Counted from the first letter of the stretch, positions 1 to 11,691 are shown. The stretch: 64,000 nt of DNA from Bretschneidera sinensis (GCA_023935145.1 CM043698.1:63320001-63384000), one strand, 5' to 3'. The notes: generated by a model from the letters alone, not told the origin. Program-made: numbers and translations.

Positions 1-163
1 GTTCTTGCCTTCTAGCATTTGGGACTCTTTGGGGACGCCCCTCGCACCAAGTAGCAATAACAGCATCTTGCCTATCCATCCGATCCCGAATCTCATTGAA
101 CATCACGTTCATGCGTTCAAATCGTTGTTGCATAGCCTGTAACATGAAGGACGACTCCTCCAT
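1..163 (-). CDS. Ty3/gypsy Gag, N-terminal fragment (cut by window edge)
   Basis: Read on the minus strand from an ATG at 163, the frame stays open for 54 codons to the window edge. It begins MEESSFMLQAMQQRFERM and continues with an RDRMDRQD stretch, the short coiled-coil start typical of Gag in plant Ty3/gypsy elements. It lies just downstream of a primer-binding site and LTR on the same strand (649-1613), so it is the first ORF of an LTR retrotransposon whose body continues beyond position 1. No lesion is visible in the part present. Family assignment rests on recognition of this Gag start and the PBS/LTR context. Confidence 0.75.
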   Translation of the reverse strand, partial: MEESSFMLQAMQQRFERMNVMFNEIRDRMDRQDAVIATWCEGRPQRVPNARRQE

Positions 164-662
164 TCTTTCTTTGAAATTATAAAGAAATGTTAGAAATAAT
201 TCCTCACCACACTGCCTCACGTGTTTACACTCAAATTATGTCACTCACACTCGTGTTTCACTCTTAAATTGGCTTTTTTTTTATATTATTCTCACACTCT
301 CTTGCCTTTTTCCACTCGTAGCTTCCCCTTTTCAGTTCTTTATTAAACTAATAAACTGGATCAAGAAATTCAACTTGTAGTATTTAAACTAATACCGACG
401 GTGAGAAAATATTATAAAAACAACAAATCAAAGGAAAAATTATATTGCTCTTTTTTTTCTTTTTTTTTTCTTTTCCACTTTTTTTCACACTTTTTTCACG
501 TTTTTTTTCACGTTTTCTTTTTCTCACTGGTTGCACAAATAAAAAAAATAAGAACAAGTAAAAAAAAATGAACAGAAACGAAACAAGATAAGATGATAAC
601 AAGAAATGAAAGATAAAATGATAGTAAATCTGTTTTTTTTAGAAGTGGGCTCTGATACCAAA
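164..662 (-). other. Gypsy element leader with tRNA-Met primer-binding site
   Basis: This is the untranslated leader between the LTR and gag. The complement of the initiator-tRNA-Met primer-binding site (GCTCTGATACCA) is at 649-660, two bases from the LTR edge. The plus strand is T-rich between about 430 and 530, so the element's own transcript is A-rich there. Short open frames inside it have low-complexity translations and are not genes. Confidence 0.8.
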
Positions 663-1613
663 TGATGCGAACCTCATCGACATGCTTTGAGACCCGACAA
701 ACAATATTGGAATACTTACCCAGAAATCGTCTAGAAAACAGATTTTATGTGACACCACGACCCGTTGCTTGTATGGAAGCAAGAACCTTGGTATAATGAA
801 GACGCCACAATCAATTGTGGAAGGATTGATTGATAAGTCAGAGCTGAACGCCACAAGGAAGAACCCTTGATAAGTTCAAAAGTTCTTTGAAGAACCAATA
901 GAGGAAGCAAACCTCAAGTATTTTCTGAATTCTATTATTCTTTCAACTTACAACACACAAGTATTTATAGAGCTTAGAATAACCCTCTAAGCTTAGGACA
1001 AGCAAGAAAACAGCATAAAACATGTAAGGAGACAATCCATAAAACATGAAAGGAAACAATCCCTAAAACATGCAAGGAATCAAGGAATTGGCCAAAAGTA
1101 AAAAGAGGAACACAATTTCGGATTTTCAGGAGCACCCAACGACCAGAATTCAAACGGTCATATCTTCTTGTACACATCTCCAAATGGGCTGAAACTTGTT
1201 TGGTTGGAAAGATGACGATTTGATCTTCAATTTGGACTTAAGAAAGTCTTAAGAAGGATGTCGTTTGGGCCTGTTATGATGAGCCTAAATCCAGTAGGCT
1301 GTTGCATCCGAATCTTCTTCCACTTTGGGCTTGGACCTTGCACCTTAATTAGTTGACAAGAGACTAGGTGATTATTATTGGGCAGGCCTTTGTTATGTTG
1401 GACATACCCATATCACTATCAATAGCTTGGATTAAACTTATTATGCTTTCATCTCCTGTTGGGCCAAGCTTGGAATGCCCCATTTTAGATTCAGCCCAAA
1501 TCTCTTGAATCAGCCCATTAAGTGCTTCTTTGACTTTCTTGGATCTTGATCTAGTAATTGGCCCAACTGGAATATGCAATGGATCCTTTAATAGTGCTTA
1601 TTGATTCTCATCA
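663..1613 (-). mobile_element. 5' LTR of a Ty3/gypsy retrotransposon (951 bp)
   Basis: The LTR starts TGATG at 663 and ends CATCA at 1609-1613, a perfect 5-bp terminal inverted repeat with the usual TG...CA ends. It sits next to a tRNA-Met primer-binding site and a minus-strand Gag start, which fixes it as the 5' LTR of a minus-strand element. The partner LTR is outside the window, so identity and age cannot be judged. The flank following the LTR (1614-1618, CTTCT) should match the far flank if the insertion is intact. Small open frames at 639-854, 974-1183 and 1364-1579 are LTR sequence, not genes. Confidence 0.85.
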
Positions 1614-1669
1614 CTTCTTACTTTGGCATTCATCTATTTGGAAGCTTTCATTTTAGCAACTATCTAAAG

Positions 1670-1745
1670 CTTTCTTTTGGAAAGCTTCATACATGAAAAT
1701 TGAAGCTCTTTCTTTTGGAAAGCTTCATACATGAAAATTGAAGCT
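1670..1745. repeat. Two tandem copies of a 38-bp unit
   Basis: The unit beginning CTTTCTTTTGGAAAGCTTCA occurs at 1670-1707 and again at 1708-1745, essentially identical. It lies just outside the gypsy LTR. A diverged third partial copy may precede it. Confidence 0.8.
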
Positions 1746-4148
1746 CTTCTTACGTAAAATTACCTATAACAAAATCATGGTTGGTAAATATGCTTTTAAT
1801 GTTTTTGAGCTCTAATTAAAATAACTAACTACATTTTCAAAACTTTAGTAATTAAAGTAGGTGTAGAAATAGCGTGTTTGAGTGGATACCAACTAATTTT
1901 ATTTTTTTTAGAATAATGAGCAGTAATTAATTTAATTAATAAAATTATTTGTCATTATGTAAAAAAATTGAAATCAAATTTCATTCACAAAAAAAATAAT
2001 AAGATAAAGAAAATGAAATAGTAAATCCAACGAGTTTTCAATGAACTTAAAACAAAAAAATAGAGTAACAAGGTGCACGTGCATGCATATTTTCTATTTG
2101 AATTGTTTGAGATAAAGTGTCATTGTTAATTTACTAGCAATCATGTTGGCATTATTTTTTGGTATTTTAAAACATCTATCATCTTGGTCAATTTAACCGT
2201 TATGGTTAAAATAGATGAAATGATTTCAACAAATTATTATGGTTCATTATTGGTCAAACCAAGTGTTAGAGATATTATTATATAAACTTCTCTCATCTCG
2301 CATTTGTAAGATACCGCCACAAATCTTTTATCTAATAATTTTGTAAGTCTTGTGAGCTAGCTTCATGCAAAAATGATTTTCCTGTAGTAATCCTCTTATT
2401 TTTTATAATGGAATAGATAAATGCATGAGACTATACGTGCCAAGTTAAGAATTTCGAGGATGTGAAATCTACTTTTAAAAACAATACTTCAACATGCCTT
2501 TATAGCTTTCTCGTTCTTATCTTCCTTAATATTTATGTTTAATTTATCATTTAATAACAAGAATTAAAGCATGTATTCTCAAATAACTTCAACACCCAAA
2601 CAATTGAAATGTTGGGCTTGGCTTAAGGCCCAAGGTTAATTGGTGGGCCTTAAGGCTCAGTCTAGTAGTAGGTGGTCTGGACTCTAGTTTATAACGCATG
2701 TTTTGGCCCCTAAAATTTATACAGGCTGGAACCATTACTCATATCATAACAGGTAATCCAAATTGGGGTTTCATTCTAGCACAACACAGATAAAATGAAA
2801 AAAAAAAAAACTAGCCCAAGTAGACAACTTTTGCTATGATGATTCCTCTCAGATATTTTATTCTTTTACCATTATGCATCTTGACAAAATTTTGAAATAC
2901 TTGGTATGCAATAGAAAATTGTTATTTTAATTTATAAAACATGCATAAAAAAAATAATGTTTTGGTGCGGGTTCTTATTTGATTGTTTGAACGTTTTGTT
3001 TAGATAACTATTAAATCATGTTAATTTTGTTCACAATTTTGACGCGGTGTTCTACAATTTCTCAAACACTTTGTGTATTTAAATTTGTGGCATTAGATAC
3101 GTAATATGTGTACATTAATTTATAAAATAATTTTATGTAGTTCATTAACAAAAGTAGAAGTATCTTTTTTTAATTTTATCTATTTAATGTATGATTTTAA
3201 TCTATTGATGTGATTATTGTAGAAATCAATTGAAGTTAATGGTTGTAATACTTTATTAATTACACTCCATCAAAATCTACCATGTATCTTATCAAATGAG
3301 TGTGAGTGGTTAAATTTTTTTTTTCCATTCACATGGCGTTTGGATTACTTAAATCTAATTAAAGCAATATTTGTCTTGAGGAGATTTAATCAAGCCGATT
3401 TAAACTTATTTAAGTCTGAACTTAACAACACCATGATATTTTAAGGGTGCAGATGTCATGATGATGAAAAATGTTACGAATCAACTTAAAATTTAAAATG
3501 GGCACATGAACTACACATTTAACAATTTCAATTAAACACAAAATATACAAGTGGCTCTATCAATTATGCAATCAAATATTGGTTGGATTCATTCAACATT
3601 TTAAGGGTTATTTATTTATATAAGAGCAAGAGATGGGGTTAAAAAGGAACTTATACATATGGTATGATAGTTTAATGCAAATTGTTATAACCAATGAAGT
3701 TTAGATTGAACTTAGTAAGAGTTAAAAATAATGCAACAAATATACAAACAAAAAATATTAATGAGAAAGATTTCACTATAATCAAATAAAGTACAAAATT
3801 ATCAAAAGATATAACTTTTCAATCCCGACTCCCAATACACCCAATTTCGACAACCAAAAGCTGGATAGGGAGAAATATAAATCCTATTATGTATAATATA
3901 TACAAGTCCAGACCCTAGTTAATCATATCCACGTAAACCGTAAGCCTCAAACACTGATAAGCCTTCACTGTCGTTCCGCTCCACTACGTTTTACTTCATT
4001 CCGTTCTGGTAAAAGCCCGGTTAATATTAAATTTAGGTATAAATAATTTAAGTCATACTCCTGCAAGGACAAGCTAATGAATCTTGTTAGATTTATGGAC
4101 AGTGAATGGACAAACCATCTTTAAAAATTGTGGGAAAAAATGGCCATT
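1746..4148. other. AT-rich intergenic DNA
   Basis: No open frame of coding character and no recognisable transposon end was found in this 2.4-kb stretch. It has A/T runs and scattered short repeats only. Confidence 0.6.
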
Positions 4149-4213
4149 GAAAGTTTATTGCTTGTGGACATTGATTTACGGGCCAAATTTGTCTTATCTA
4201 ATAGTATTTCTTT
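4149..4213. repeat. 65-bp flank, left copy of a duplication
   Basis: These 65 bases recur at 14270-14334 on the other side of the copia element with 4 mismatches. The first five (GAAAG) are the likely target-site duplication. The remaining 60 stand where the first 50 bp of the left LTR should be. Confidence 0.85.
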
Positions 4214-5312
4214 TTGTGGAATTAATACAAGTTTATAAAAACGAATAAGCAACAAAAAATTAAGACAAGTAATATGCTGTAAATAAAGAGTTTAAAGAGA
4301 AGAGGATGCAAACTCAGATTATAGTGGTTCGGCAATATCGGATTCGTTCTAACCCTATGTCCACTCTCTTCAAGGAACTTCTTGAAGTAATCCACTAAGT
4401 AACTTAGTCATGCAACTTTCCCGGTGTTCTACAAACCTTACAATCCCTTCCTCTCAGAAGCTATCCCCTTCCTCTCAGAAGTAATCCCCTTCCTTTCGGA
4501 AATAATCCCTTTACAAAAGATGATGTAAAGTAAATGGTAGAGAAACAGCTAATTGAAGCTTATACAACTGAATAATGTCTCTCTTACAAAGTAAAGCTTA
4601 AAGAATGGCTCAATAACAATATTTCAAAGCTTTTTGAGTTTTAAGAGTATAATAACTTGATTGTGTGAGATCAACTCTTTTTGAATGTGTGCAGCTCTAT
4701 CTTGAAAGCTTAATAGAATGGGTTTATATAGCAATCAAATAATATGGCCTTTAGGACTTTAATTTGAAAAAGATTTGCTTTAAAACGTCCAGATTTGGAG
4801 TCCAACGGTCATATTTTTGAACTACCAGTCGACTGGGTCGTGATACCAATCGATTGGGTTCACTTGAAAAAATCTCATTTTTAGACCTTCTGGGTATCCA
4901 GTCGACTGGTATTTTTCATCCAGTCGATTGGGGACTTATTGTCCGTTTTACCAGTCGACTGGTATGAATGACCCAGTCGACTGGAAACATACTGTCTCAT
5001 ATACCAGTCGACTGGGTTGTCTTCCAATCCAGTTTTTCTGTTTTAATTTTAAAACATTTGTTTTAAAACGATCGGTTTAGAAAACTTTTTTTGTTCGAGC
5101 CATTGAACAAGCTATTACAATGTATAAGTGAGACTTACATTGGTTCTAAGACCTTAGACCTATACTAGTTTTTCAGTCTTCACTTGATACTTTGATTCGG
5201 TTTGAGTTCTTGTGCCTTGATCCTTGGTTGAATGCTTTTGTTGCTTACTACACTTAGTTAGTATAATAAAAATTGTGTTTTATCATCATTAAAATACGGG
5301 TGAGGGTCAATA
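4211..5312 (-). repeat. 3' LTR of the copia element, missing 50 bp
   Basis: It aligns with 13188-14269. The 50 bases corresponding to 13138-13187 (the U5 end of the element) are absent. The inner end reads GGTCAATA where the other LTR has GGTCAACA. It contains five exact CCAGTCGACTGG palindromes and one extra unit of a roughly 20-bp repeat (around 4440-4500, TTCCTCTCAGAAG) relative to the other LTR. Confidence 0.9.
4825..5015. repeat. Palindrome array in the left LTR
   Basis: Exact copies of the 12-bp palindrome CCAGTCGACTGG start at 4825, 4898, 4951, 4973 and 5004. A variant at 4846 (CCAATCGATTGG) is also a perfect palindrome, having changed on both arms. A one-arm variant is at 4920. Confidence 0.9.
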
Positions 5313-5313
5313 A

Positions 5314-5327
5314 TCTCCCCCTTTTTG
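5314..5327 (-). promoter_or_regulatory. Polypurine tract of the copia element
   Basis: On the minus strand this reads AAAAAGGGGGAGA immediately before the 3' LTR, the primer site for plus-strand DNA synthesis. A second similar tract (AGGGGGAG on the minus strand) lies near 5515-5525. Repeated PPTs are described for Sireviruses. Confidence 0.8.
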
Positions 5328-6160
5328 ATGATGACAAAACTAATAATGTGAAAACAGATAAAAAAGCTAAGTGTTTGGTTTTTACGAAAAATCGGACAGA
5401 GTCTCCTCTATTTTTCGAATAAAACCACCCTATAAACAGGCAAACGCAGTTCATATATATATTTCAACCAACCACAATTAACTCAACCAATCAAAGAATA
5501 AGTTTTGGAGCAGTGCTCCCCCTAAATCTATGCATTGGTTTCTTTTTACTTAGTTTTTCTCGTTTTTCTTATTTTTCTACCCCGTTTTGCAAACAACAAT
5601 CAAAGGGGCCAGAAATCAAAAACTAAGCTATTTAGTAACCACAGTCATCTAGAGTATGATTAAACAAACCTGTACGCTAAAATTTGGCTTCATTCGGATT
5701 TCAAAAGCCTTCCCGGGAAGAACCGAAAGTTTTCATACAAGTATTATCAGTTTCATAGTATTTTCGTGAATAAAAGTAGTTTGAAACTATGCAAACATAT
5801 CACAAATAATGTAAATAGATATATGAAATATGACTACTGATAACAAAATATCATATACATAAAGTCAATACATGTCCGGGCTTCATAGAGCAAAAAATAA
5901 GACAAAAATACAGAATATGTCCGTGCTATGTGGTAAGTGCTGGAAAATCCTAAGTCTATAATGAAGACAGAGACTCAAGAAGCGGGAGAGTCTGAGCCAT
6001 CATGAAGAAGTTCTCTAATCTTAGCTAGAGAACCCTCGGTGTGCTCTCGATGTAACTCGAAGTCGTCCCGTAGATGGTCGATGAAGGAGCTCAATCTCTA
6101 GTACTCCGACTGCATGGACTGGAATCTGGACTCTATTGTCATCTGAAGGCTTGAGATAGC
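5328..6160 (-). other. Non-coding 3' region of the copia element
   Basis: Between the downstream ORF and the PPT. It holds the second PPT-like tract near 5515 and no coding frame of note. The short frame at 5254-5454 is not coding-like. Confidence 0.65.
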
Positions 6161-7027
6161 CTAAAGTATATCGCCGTATCCAGTCTGACTAGTACTCGAG
6201 TCACCATTCGGAGGTGCTCGGGTGTCAGTGTCCATATCAGCATAAGCAGCAGCCTCCTCCTCCTCATCATCATCACTCTCATCTCCTCGTATCCGTAAGC
6301 GCTTCCCGGCTTTTGGATGGAGGAAGCTGTCACGAACCGCGCATCCCATCTTCTTCAGTGATGAGACATTGATGATGTCCGTCGGTCCAATATCCTGAGA
6401 CTCGGAGGCTGGCAGAGGCACCTGGAAGTGCTGGAGTATGAGCGTAATGAGCATCCCGTAAGGAAGACACCCGGAGTCGCTCGCTTCGCCATTTATCATG
6501 TTGGCGAGCAGCAGAGGATAAATATTGAAGTGGTGCCCAGATTTAAGGCACCAAATCAATACCGTATCTATCTTAGATAGATACCATCGACTCCCGAGTC
6601 TAGGGTGGATGGTCCAACTCACTATTAGCTGAAACAACTTCGAGTCGAGGGGCATATCACTACATGTATGAAATGTAGTGGTTCTGTACAGATAGTTGGG
6701 TTCTCCCCTGACTATCTGACAGGCTGCCTCAATGTCGAAGTTGTCTGGCCATCCATCCAGACTCCATTGGATCCCCCTTGCAAGGATCCTCAGTAAGCTC
6801 ATGAGGAGGTCAGTGTTGACCTCAAACTCCATACCACTGACTCTGGTTCTGAATCTCAGAGCCAGAGGACTGGATTTCACCAAGTTCTCGTAGAACTGGT
6901 GAATTAGTCTTGGGTAAAATTTTTCATGCAATTTGACCAGTGGGGTCAAGTGAATCACCTCAAAGGCTGGTAAGATATCAAAATTGCCATGATGAATAGA
7001 GTCGAAGTCTACAAATCTACCCGTCAT
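6161..7027 (-). CDS. ORF downstream of pol in the Sirevirus (plant transposon protein-like)
   Basis: An uninterrupted 288-residue frame between pol and the 3' LTR, on the element's coding strand. It resembles the domain annotated as 'putative plant transposon protein', with a globular N-terminal two thirds rich in aromatic and Leu residues (motifs FYPRLIHQFYENL, WTIHPRLGSRW). An acidic, low-complexity C-terminus follows (ESDDDEEEEAAAY around residues 250-262). I see no signal peptide or clear transmembrane segment, so an envelope role is not supported by sequence, although Sireviruses often carry an env-like ORF at this place. It is the longest intact frame in the element while gag and pol are broken. 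Function unknown. Confidence 0.6.
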   Translation of the reverse strand: MTGRFVDFDSIHHGNFDILPAFEVIHLTPLVKLHEKFYPRLIHQFYENLVKSSPLALRFRTRVSGMEFEVNTDLLMSLLRILARGIQWSLDGWPDNFDIEAACQIVRGEPNYLYRTTTFHTCSDMPLDSKLFQLIVSWTIHPRLGSRWYLSKIDTVLIWCLKSGHHFNIYPLLLANMINGEASDSGCLPYGMLITLILQHFQVPLPASESQDIGPTDIINVSSLKKMGCAVRDSFLHPKAGKRLRIRGDESDDDEEEEAAAYADMDTDTRAPPNGDSSTSQTGYGDIL

Positions 7028-7465
7028 GATCTTTTTATGATGGATTATTGAATCATACCTTATCTTTGTCGCAGGACTGAAAACAGGGACTCATCAAGCT
7101 CTGTTCTAGGTGCTTTGCTTGATGATCCTGCTACACCCTTCCCCCGTAACTCCGATGACGAGGGTTTTGTAGACCTTGGCCTTTTAGGCGCATTTGGTCC
7201 ACTGGTTGTGAATTTAACACGGATTTTATCGGACATTTTGGATAAATTTGAAGTTTTTGGGTAGAAAGGATTTTAGTGAAAATAAGAGATTTTAACCGTA
7301 GAAAGTTAAAAATCTCGTTATGGATGAGTAGATTTGTGTGTTTAGATGAAGTTTGGATGGTTTTTAGATCAAAATGATGAATTTTTCTAGAGAGAGAAAG
7401 AAAAGGTGTTCGAAAATGGCGTAAAAAATAAGAAAAATGAACAGTCTTTTTTATAGAATCGCGAT

Positions 7466-7783
7466 ATCAGTCGACTGGGTCGAGTTACCAGTTGATTGGG
7501 CCCCTTTGGAAAGATGAACAGTTTTCATACCAGTCGACTAGGTTCATGAACCAGTCGACTGGGTAAACTGACAGTAAAATACCAGTCGACTGGATGACAA
7601 CTGATTTAAAAAAAAAAATTGGCTCCAAACAGGGTCTACAGATACCAGACTACTGGACAGGATTTACCAGTCGTCTGAAAGAAGAGACAGAGACTTACCA
7701 GTCAACTGGATCAATTTTACCAGTCGACTGAATTAAAGGGCAGTGACTTACCAGTCGTCTGGTATAGATTCACCAGTCGACTG
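7466..7783. repeat. Palindrome array between pol and the extra ORF's promoter side
   Basis: Exact CCAGTCGACTGG starts at 7551, 7582 and 7772. At least seven near copies with one to three changes lie between 7466 and 7765. The array lies in the non-coding gap between pol and the downstream ORF, outside the LTRs. Confidence 0.9.
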
Positions 7784-7959
7784 GACTCTTATGAAAATTT
7801 TTAATCTTGAAATATAGCATGAAATTTGTTTATCTATGACATCTTGAGTGAGGAAGATATTTAAACAATAATTAATACTCTTTCACGAGATGTCAAACAT
7901 GCATATGATGAATGAATGAGCAATCAGATATTTAGTTTATCGTAATCCAGCAATCCCAT

Positions 7960-9460
7960 CAACATTCTAATTTTACAAAAACTAGCTTCACCTAGAGGTT
8001 TTGTAAGAATGTCAGCTATTTGATCTTCTGAAGGTATGATTCTAGTCTTATGTCACTTTTTTTAGCATGGTCTCTTAAGAAATGATGTCTTATTTCTTTG
8101 TGCTTTGTTCTAGAGTGCTGAATAGGGTTCTTGGTTAGGTTGATAGCACTAGTATTATCACAAAATATTGGGATGTTTTTGAGGTTCATGCCATAGTCTT
8201 CTAGTTGTTGTTTCATCCATAATACTTGGGCACAACAACTTCCGGCTGCAACGTATTCCGCCTCGGCGATTGATAGTGCAATGGAATTTTGTTTCTTGAA
8301 AAACCAATAGGTTAACATAGCTCCTAAGAATTGGCATGTACCACTTGTGCTTTTTCTATCTAACCTACATCCATCAAAATCAGCATCTGAATAACCTACA
8401 AGCTCAAAAGATGAATTTCTAGAGTACCATAATCCTATAGTTTGGGTTCCTTGTAGATATCTAAGGATTCTTCTTACTGCAACTACATATGATTCTTTAG
8501 GATTAGCCTGAAATCTAGCACACATGCATACAATGAACATTATATCAGGTCTACTTGCAGTCAAATAAAGTAAAGCACCTATCATGCTTCTATAATATTC
8601 AGAATCTATAGTTTTACCTCATTCATCAAGATCAAGTTTAGTAGTTGTGCTCATAGGCGTTCCAAGTGGCTTTGAGCTTTCCATCTCGAACCTCTTTAGT
8701 AGGTCCTTAATGCACTTCTGTTGATTGATGAAGATGCCTCCTTTTAGTTGCTTGATTTGAAGTCCAAGGAAGTAGGTAAGTTCTCCCATCATGCTCATTT
8801 CAAATTCACCTTGCATGCACTTTGCAAACTCTTGACACATAGATTCATTAGTAGCACCAAATATAATATCATCAATATATATTTGAACTATCAAAGTGTC
8901 ATTTTTGTGAGTTTTTGTGAAGAGAGTTGTGTCTATTCTACCTCTTACAAAATCATTGTCAATCAAAAATTTACTTAGTCTTTCATACCATGCTCTTGGA
9001 GCTTGCTTCAACCCATATAGAGCTTTAGAAAGCTTGTAGACATGATTTGGAAGACTATTTTCAAATCCAAGAGGTTGTTCAACATAAACCTCTTATTCTA
9101 TAAAGCCATTTAAAAATGCACTTTTCACATCCATTTGAAATAGTTTGAATTTATTAAAGCATGCAAAGGCTAATAACATTCGAATAGCTTCTAATCTAGC
9201 TATAGGAGCATAGGCTTCATCAAAGTCTATTCCTTCTTCTTGATTATATCCCTTAGCAACTAGTCTAGCCTTGTTTCTAGTTACTATTCCATTTTCATCC
9301 ATCTTATTTTTATATACCCATTTAGTTCCAATTATTGAATGATCTTTAGGTCTTGGAACTAGTTTCCAAACATTGTTTCTCTCAAATTGATTTATTTCTT
9401 CCTGCATTGCAATTATCCAATCATTATCTTTTTCAGCTTCTATAAATGTCTTAGGTTCTA
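7960..9460 (-). pseudogene. Ty1/copia reverse transcriptase and RNase H, broken
   Basis: Read in order on the minus strand, the RT domain begins near 9407 with a segment containing GTKWVYKNK and [10 protein letters not shown]. It continues through the second half, which carries the catalytic YIDDI motif. RNase H follows (8585-8016), with YSDADFDGC, STSGTCQFLG and the EAEYVA active-site segment. In-frame stops interrupt it: TAA at 9093-9095 after ...LNGFIE, and TGA next to 8619. A frameshift near 8030-8045 separates the body from the usual C-terminal ADILTKPLG segment, which is still present in another frame at about 7970-8030. Catalytic motifs remain but the polyprotein cannot be made. Confidence 0.9.
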
Positions 9461-9461
9461 C

Positions 9462-10680
9462 TTAAGACAAATAAGCTACAAAATTGCAAATATTTCTAAT
9501 AGAAGAGTGAGTTCTTACCCCTTGTGAAGGATCACCAATCACTTGATCAATTGGATGATAATTTACATACCTCCAATCTTTGTGTAGACTTTCCTCTTGT
9601 TGGCTTGAGGATAGTTGGTCCAAATTGAGAGTTTCCATCTCTTCATTTACTTGAGGTGAACTCTCTTTTGGGTCAACAATGGGAGTATGAGTTTTCATTC
9701 TTGGAATAAAATCTACATCATCTTTAAAAGAAACTTCTCTACTACTAATTGGGTTAGATTCATCAATAGTTACATGTACAGATTCTTCTACCACTAAAGT
9801 TCTCTTATTGAAAACTCTATAAGCCTTACTAGATGTTGAATATCCTAAAAATATTCCTTCATCAGTCTTAGAATCAAATTTATCAAAGTTAGTTTTATTG
9901 TTATTTAAGATCAAGCATTTACTACCAAAAGCATGAAAATAGGAAATATTGGGCTTTCTCCCTTTCCATAGTTCATATGGAGTTTTATCAAGCAGAGGCC
10001 TTATCAAAATTCTATTTAAGATATAGCGAGAAGTATTCACGGCTTTAGCCCAAAAGTATTTTGGTAAACTATTTTCACAAAGCATAGTTCTTGAAAATTC
10101 TTCTAGAACTTTGTTTTTCCTTTCAACAACTCTATTTTGTTGAGGAGTTCTAGGAGCTGAAAAGTTGTGATTAATTCCATTTTCATCACAAAATCTTGAA
10201 AAGCTTTGATTTTCAAATTCTTTGACATGATCACTTCTTATGCTTGAAATACAAATTCCTTTTTCATTTTGTACCTTTTTGCAAAACTTTTCAAATCCTT
10301 TGAAAGCTTCATCCTTGTAAGCAATAAAAATAACAAAGGTATATCTTAAATAGTCATCAACAATAACAAGAGCATATTGATGGCCACCTAGACTAATGGT
10401 ACTAATTGGACCAAATAAGTCCATATGCAAAAATTCCAAGTCTAGTAGTTGAGACTACATTTTTTGCTATAAAAGAAATCCTAGTTTGTTTTCCCATTTG
10501 ACAAGCATCGTATACTTTGTCTTTTTCAAAATTGATTTTAGGAAGTCCAATAACTAAATCTTTTCTTAAAACAATTTTTAGCAAGTTCATGTTTACATGA
10601 CCAAGTCTTCTATGCCATAGCCATGAATTTTCACTAAAAGCAGAAAAACATTTTTCATTTTCAGAATGCAAGGATTTCAA
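9462..10680 (-). pseudogene. Ty1/copia integrase (GAG-pre-integrase and core)
   Basis: The pre-integrase zinc-binding segment (WLWHRRLGHVN) is at 10680-10402. The integrase core, with the D...D...E residues visible in the DLFGPIS, SIRSDH and VVERKN motifs, is at 10439-9462. The core is followed by the FDSKTDEGIFLGYS segment and a variable linker toward RT. A frame change around 10402-10439 separates the two parts. Conserved glycines next to the second Asp and the catalytic Glu are replaced (DHV rather than DHG; NRVVER rather than NGVVER), so activity is doubtful even without the frame break. Confidence 0.88.
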
Positions 10681-10764
10681 ATCAACTATGTAGACATTTT
10701 CATGTCTATGGCCAATAAATTTGATCTTGTTGCTCTTGATGTCTATAACTAGACAATGAGAGGT

Positions 10765-11619
10765 CTAAAATGTGACTTTGTATCCTTTGTCACATAATTG
10801 ACTAATGCTAAGTAAATTTGGCTTAAGGCCTTGTACTAGCAATATATTATCTAAGGTTGAGAAATCATTACCGACTTTTCCATGCCCGATGATTTTTATT
10901 TTAGTATTGTCTCCAATGGTCACAAGTCCACCATCTCTTAGAGTTAGCTTTTTGAATACACTTTTATCACTGGTCATGTGCTTCGAGCATCCACTATCAA
11001 GGTACCAACAGTTACCTTTCTCCTTGGTGTGGAGACATATCTACATCACACAAGGATATACGATAGCACTTTTAGGTACCCAAAATTTGTTGGGTCCTTC
11101 GGGGTTAGTCCTAGAAAACACGGTTCCTTTTGGAACCCATACTTTCTTAACAGTATATGGTGATCTATGGACATATTGATGATGCACAATCCTAGGATGA
11201 TAGTAATTAAAATTTCTAGGATATCTTACATGTGCATTCCTATAATCCTTAGGATAATAGTTGCTAGGATACATGTTTCTATGGTAAGGAGTATGAAAAT
11301 GCATGTCATTTCCAGAAAATGAATGATGATGCATTCTAGGATACATGCTAGTATGTGTGTGCAAATTATTTCTAGGATAACCATGATGGTAATTCCTAGG
11401 TTGAGCATGTGCAGAGTTCATATGTTGATTATGTACATGTTGGTTATTTCTAGGATGTGTATAAGCATTTCTAGAGTGTGCATACATATAAGCATGTGTA
11501 TTTCTAGGTTGCTTCATTTTTGTATGAACATTTGAATTCCTAGCATTTAATGAGGGAGTGCTTTTAATCTTGCTAGGGTTTCTTGAAGTAGAGGCTTCAC
11601 TCACACATGAGGCTTTCAT
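10765..11619 (-). pseudogene. Ty1/copia protease with His/Asn-rich preceding segment
   Basis: The aspartic protease active site reads WYLDSGCSKHMT on the minus strand near 10970-11010. The rest of the protease (LLVQGLKPNLLSISQL) follows down to a stop at 10765. Before it, 11619-11041 encodes an unusual segment very rich in His, Asn, Tyr, Pro and Arg, with repeated 'YPRN' and 'PRNN'-like words, ending in a stop at 11041 just before the protease. Such low-complexity linkers between the zinc knuckle and protease are seen in Sirevirus Gag-Pol proteins. Its role is unknown. Confidence 0.8.
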
Positions 11620-11691
11620 GAATAAGCTCTCTTTCGATTTTTGCTTTCCCGAATGAGAGTATCCTACACCAGATTTTCCTCCACTTAATCT

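Noticed and set aside
4825..5015. Regularly spaced palindromes considered as a CRISPR-like array
   Set aside because: The repeat is only 12 bp, spacers are irregular (about 10-60 bp) and repeated between LTRs, and the context is a plant retrotransposon.
11226..11535. Additional frames overlapping the His/Asn-rich region on both strands
   Set aside because: They are out-of-frame shadows of the low-complexity Sirevirus segment.
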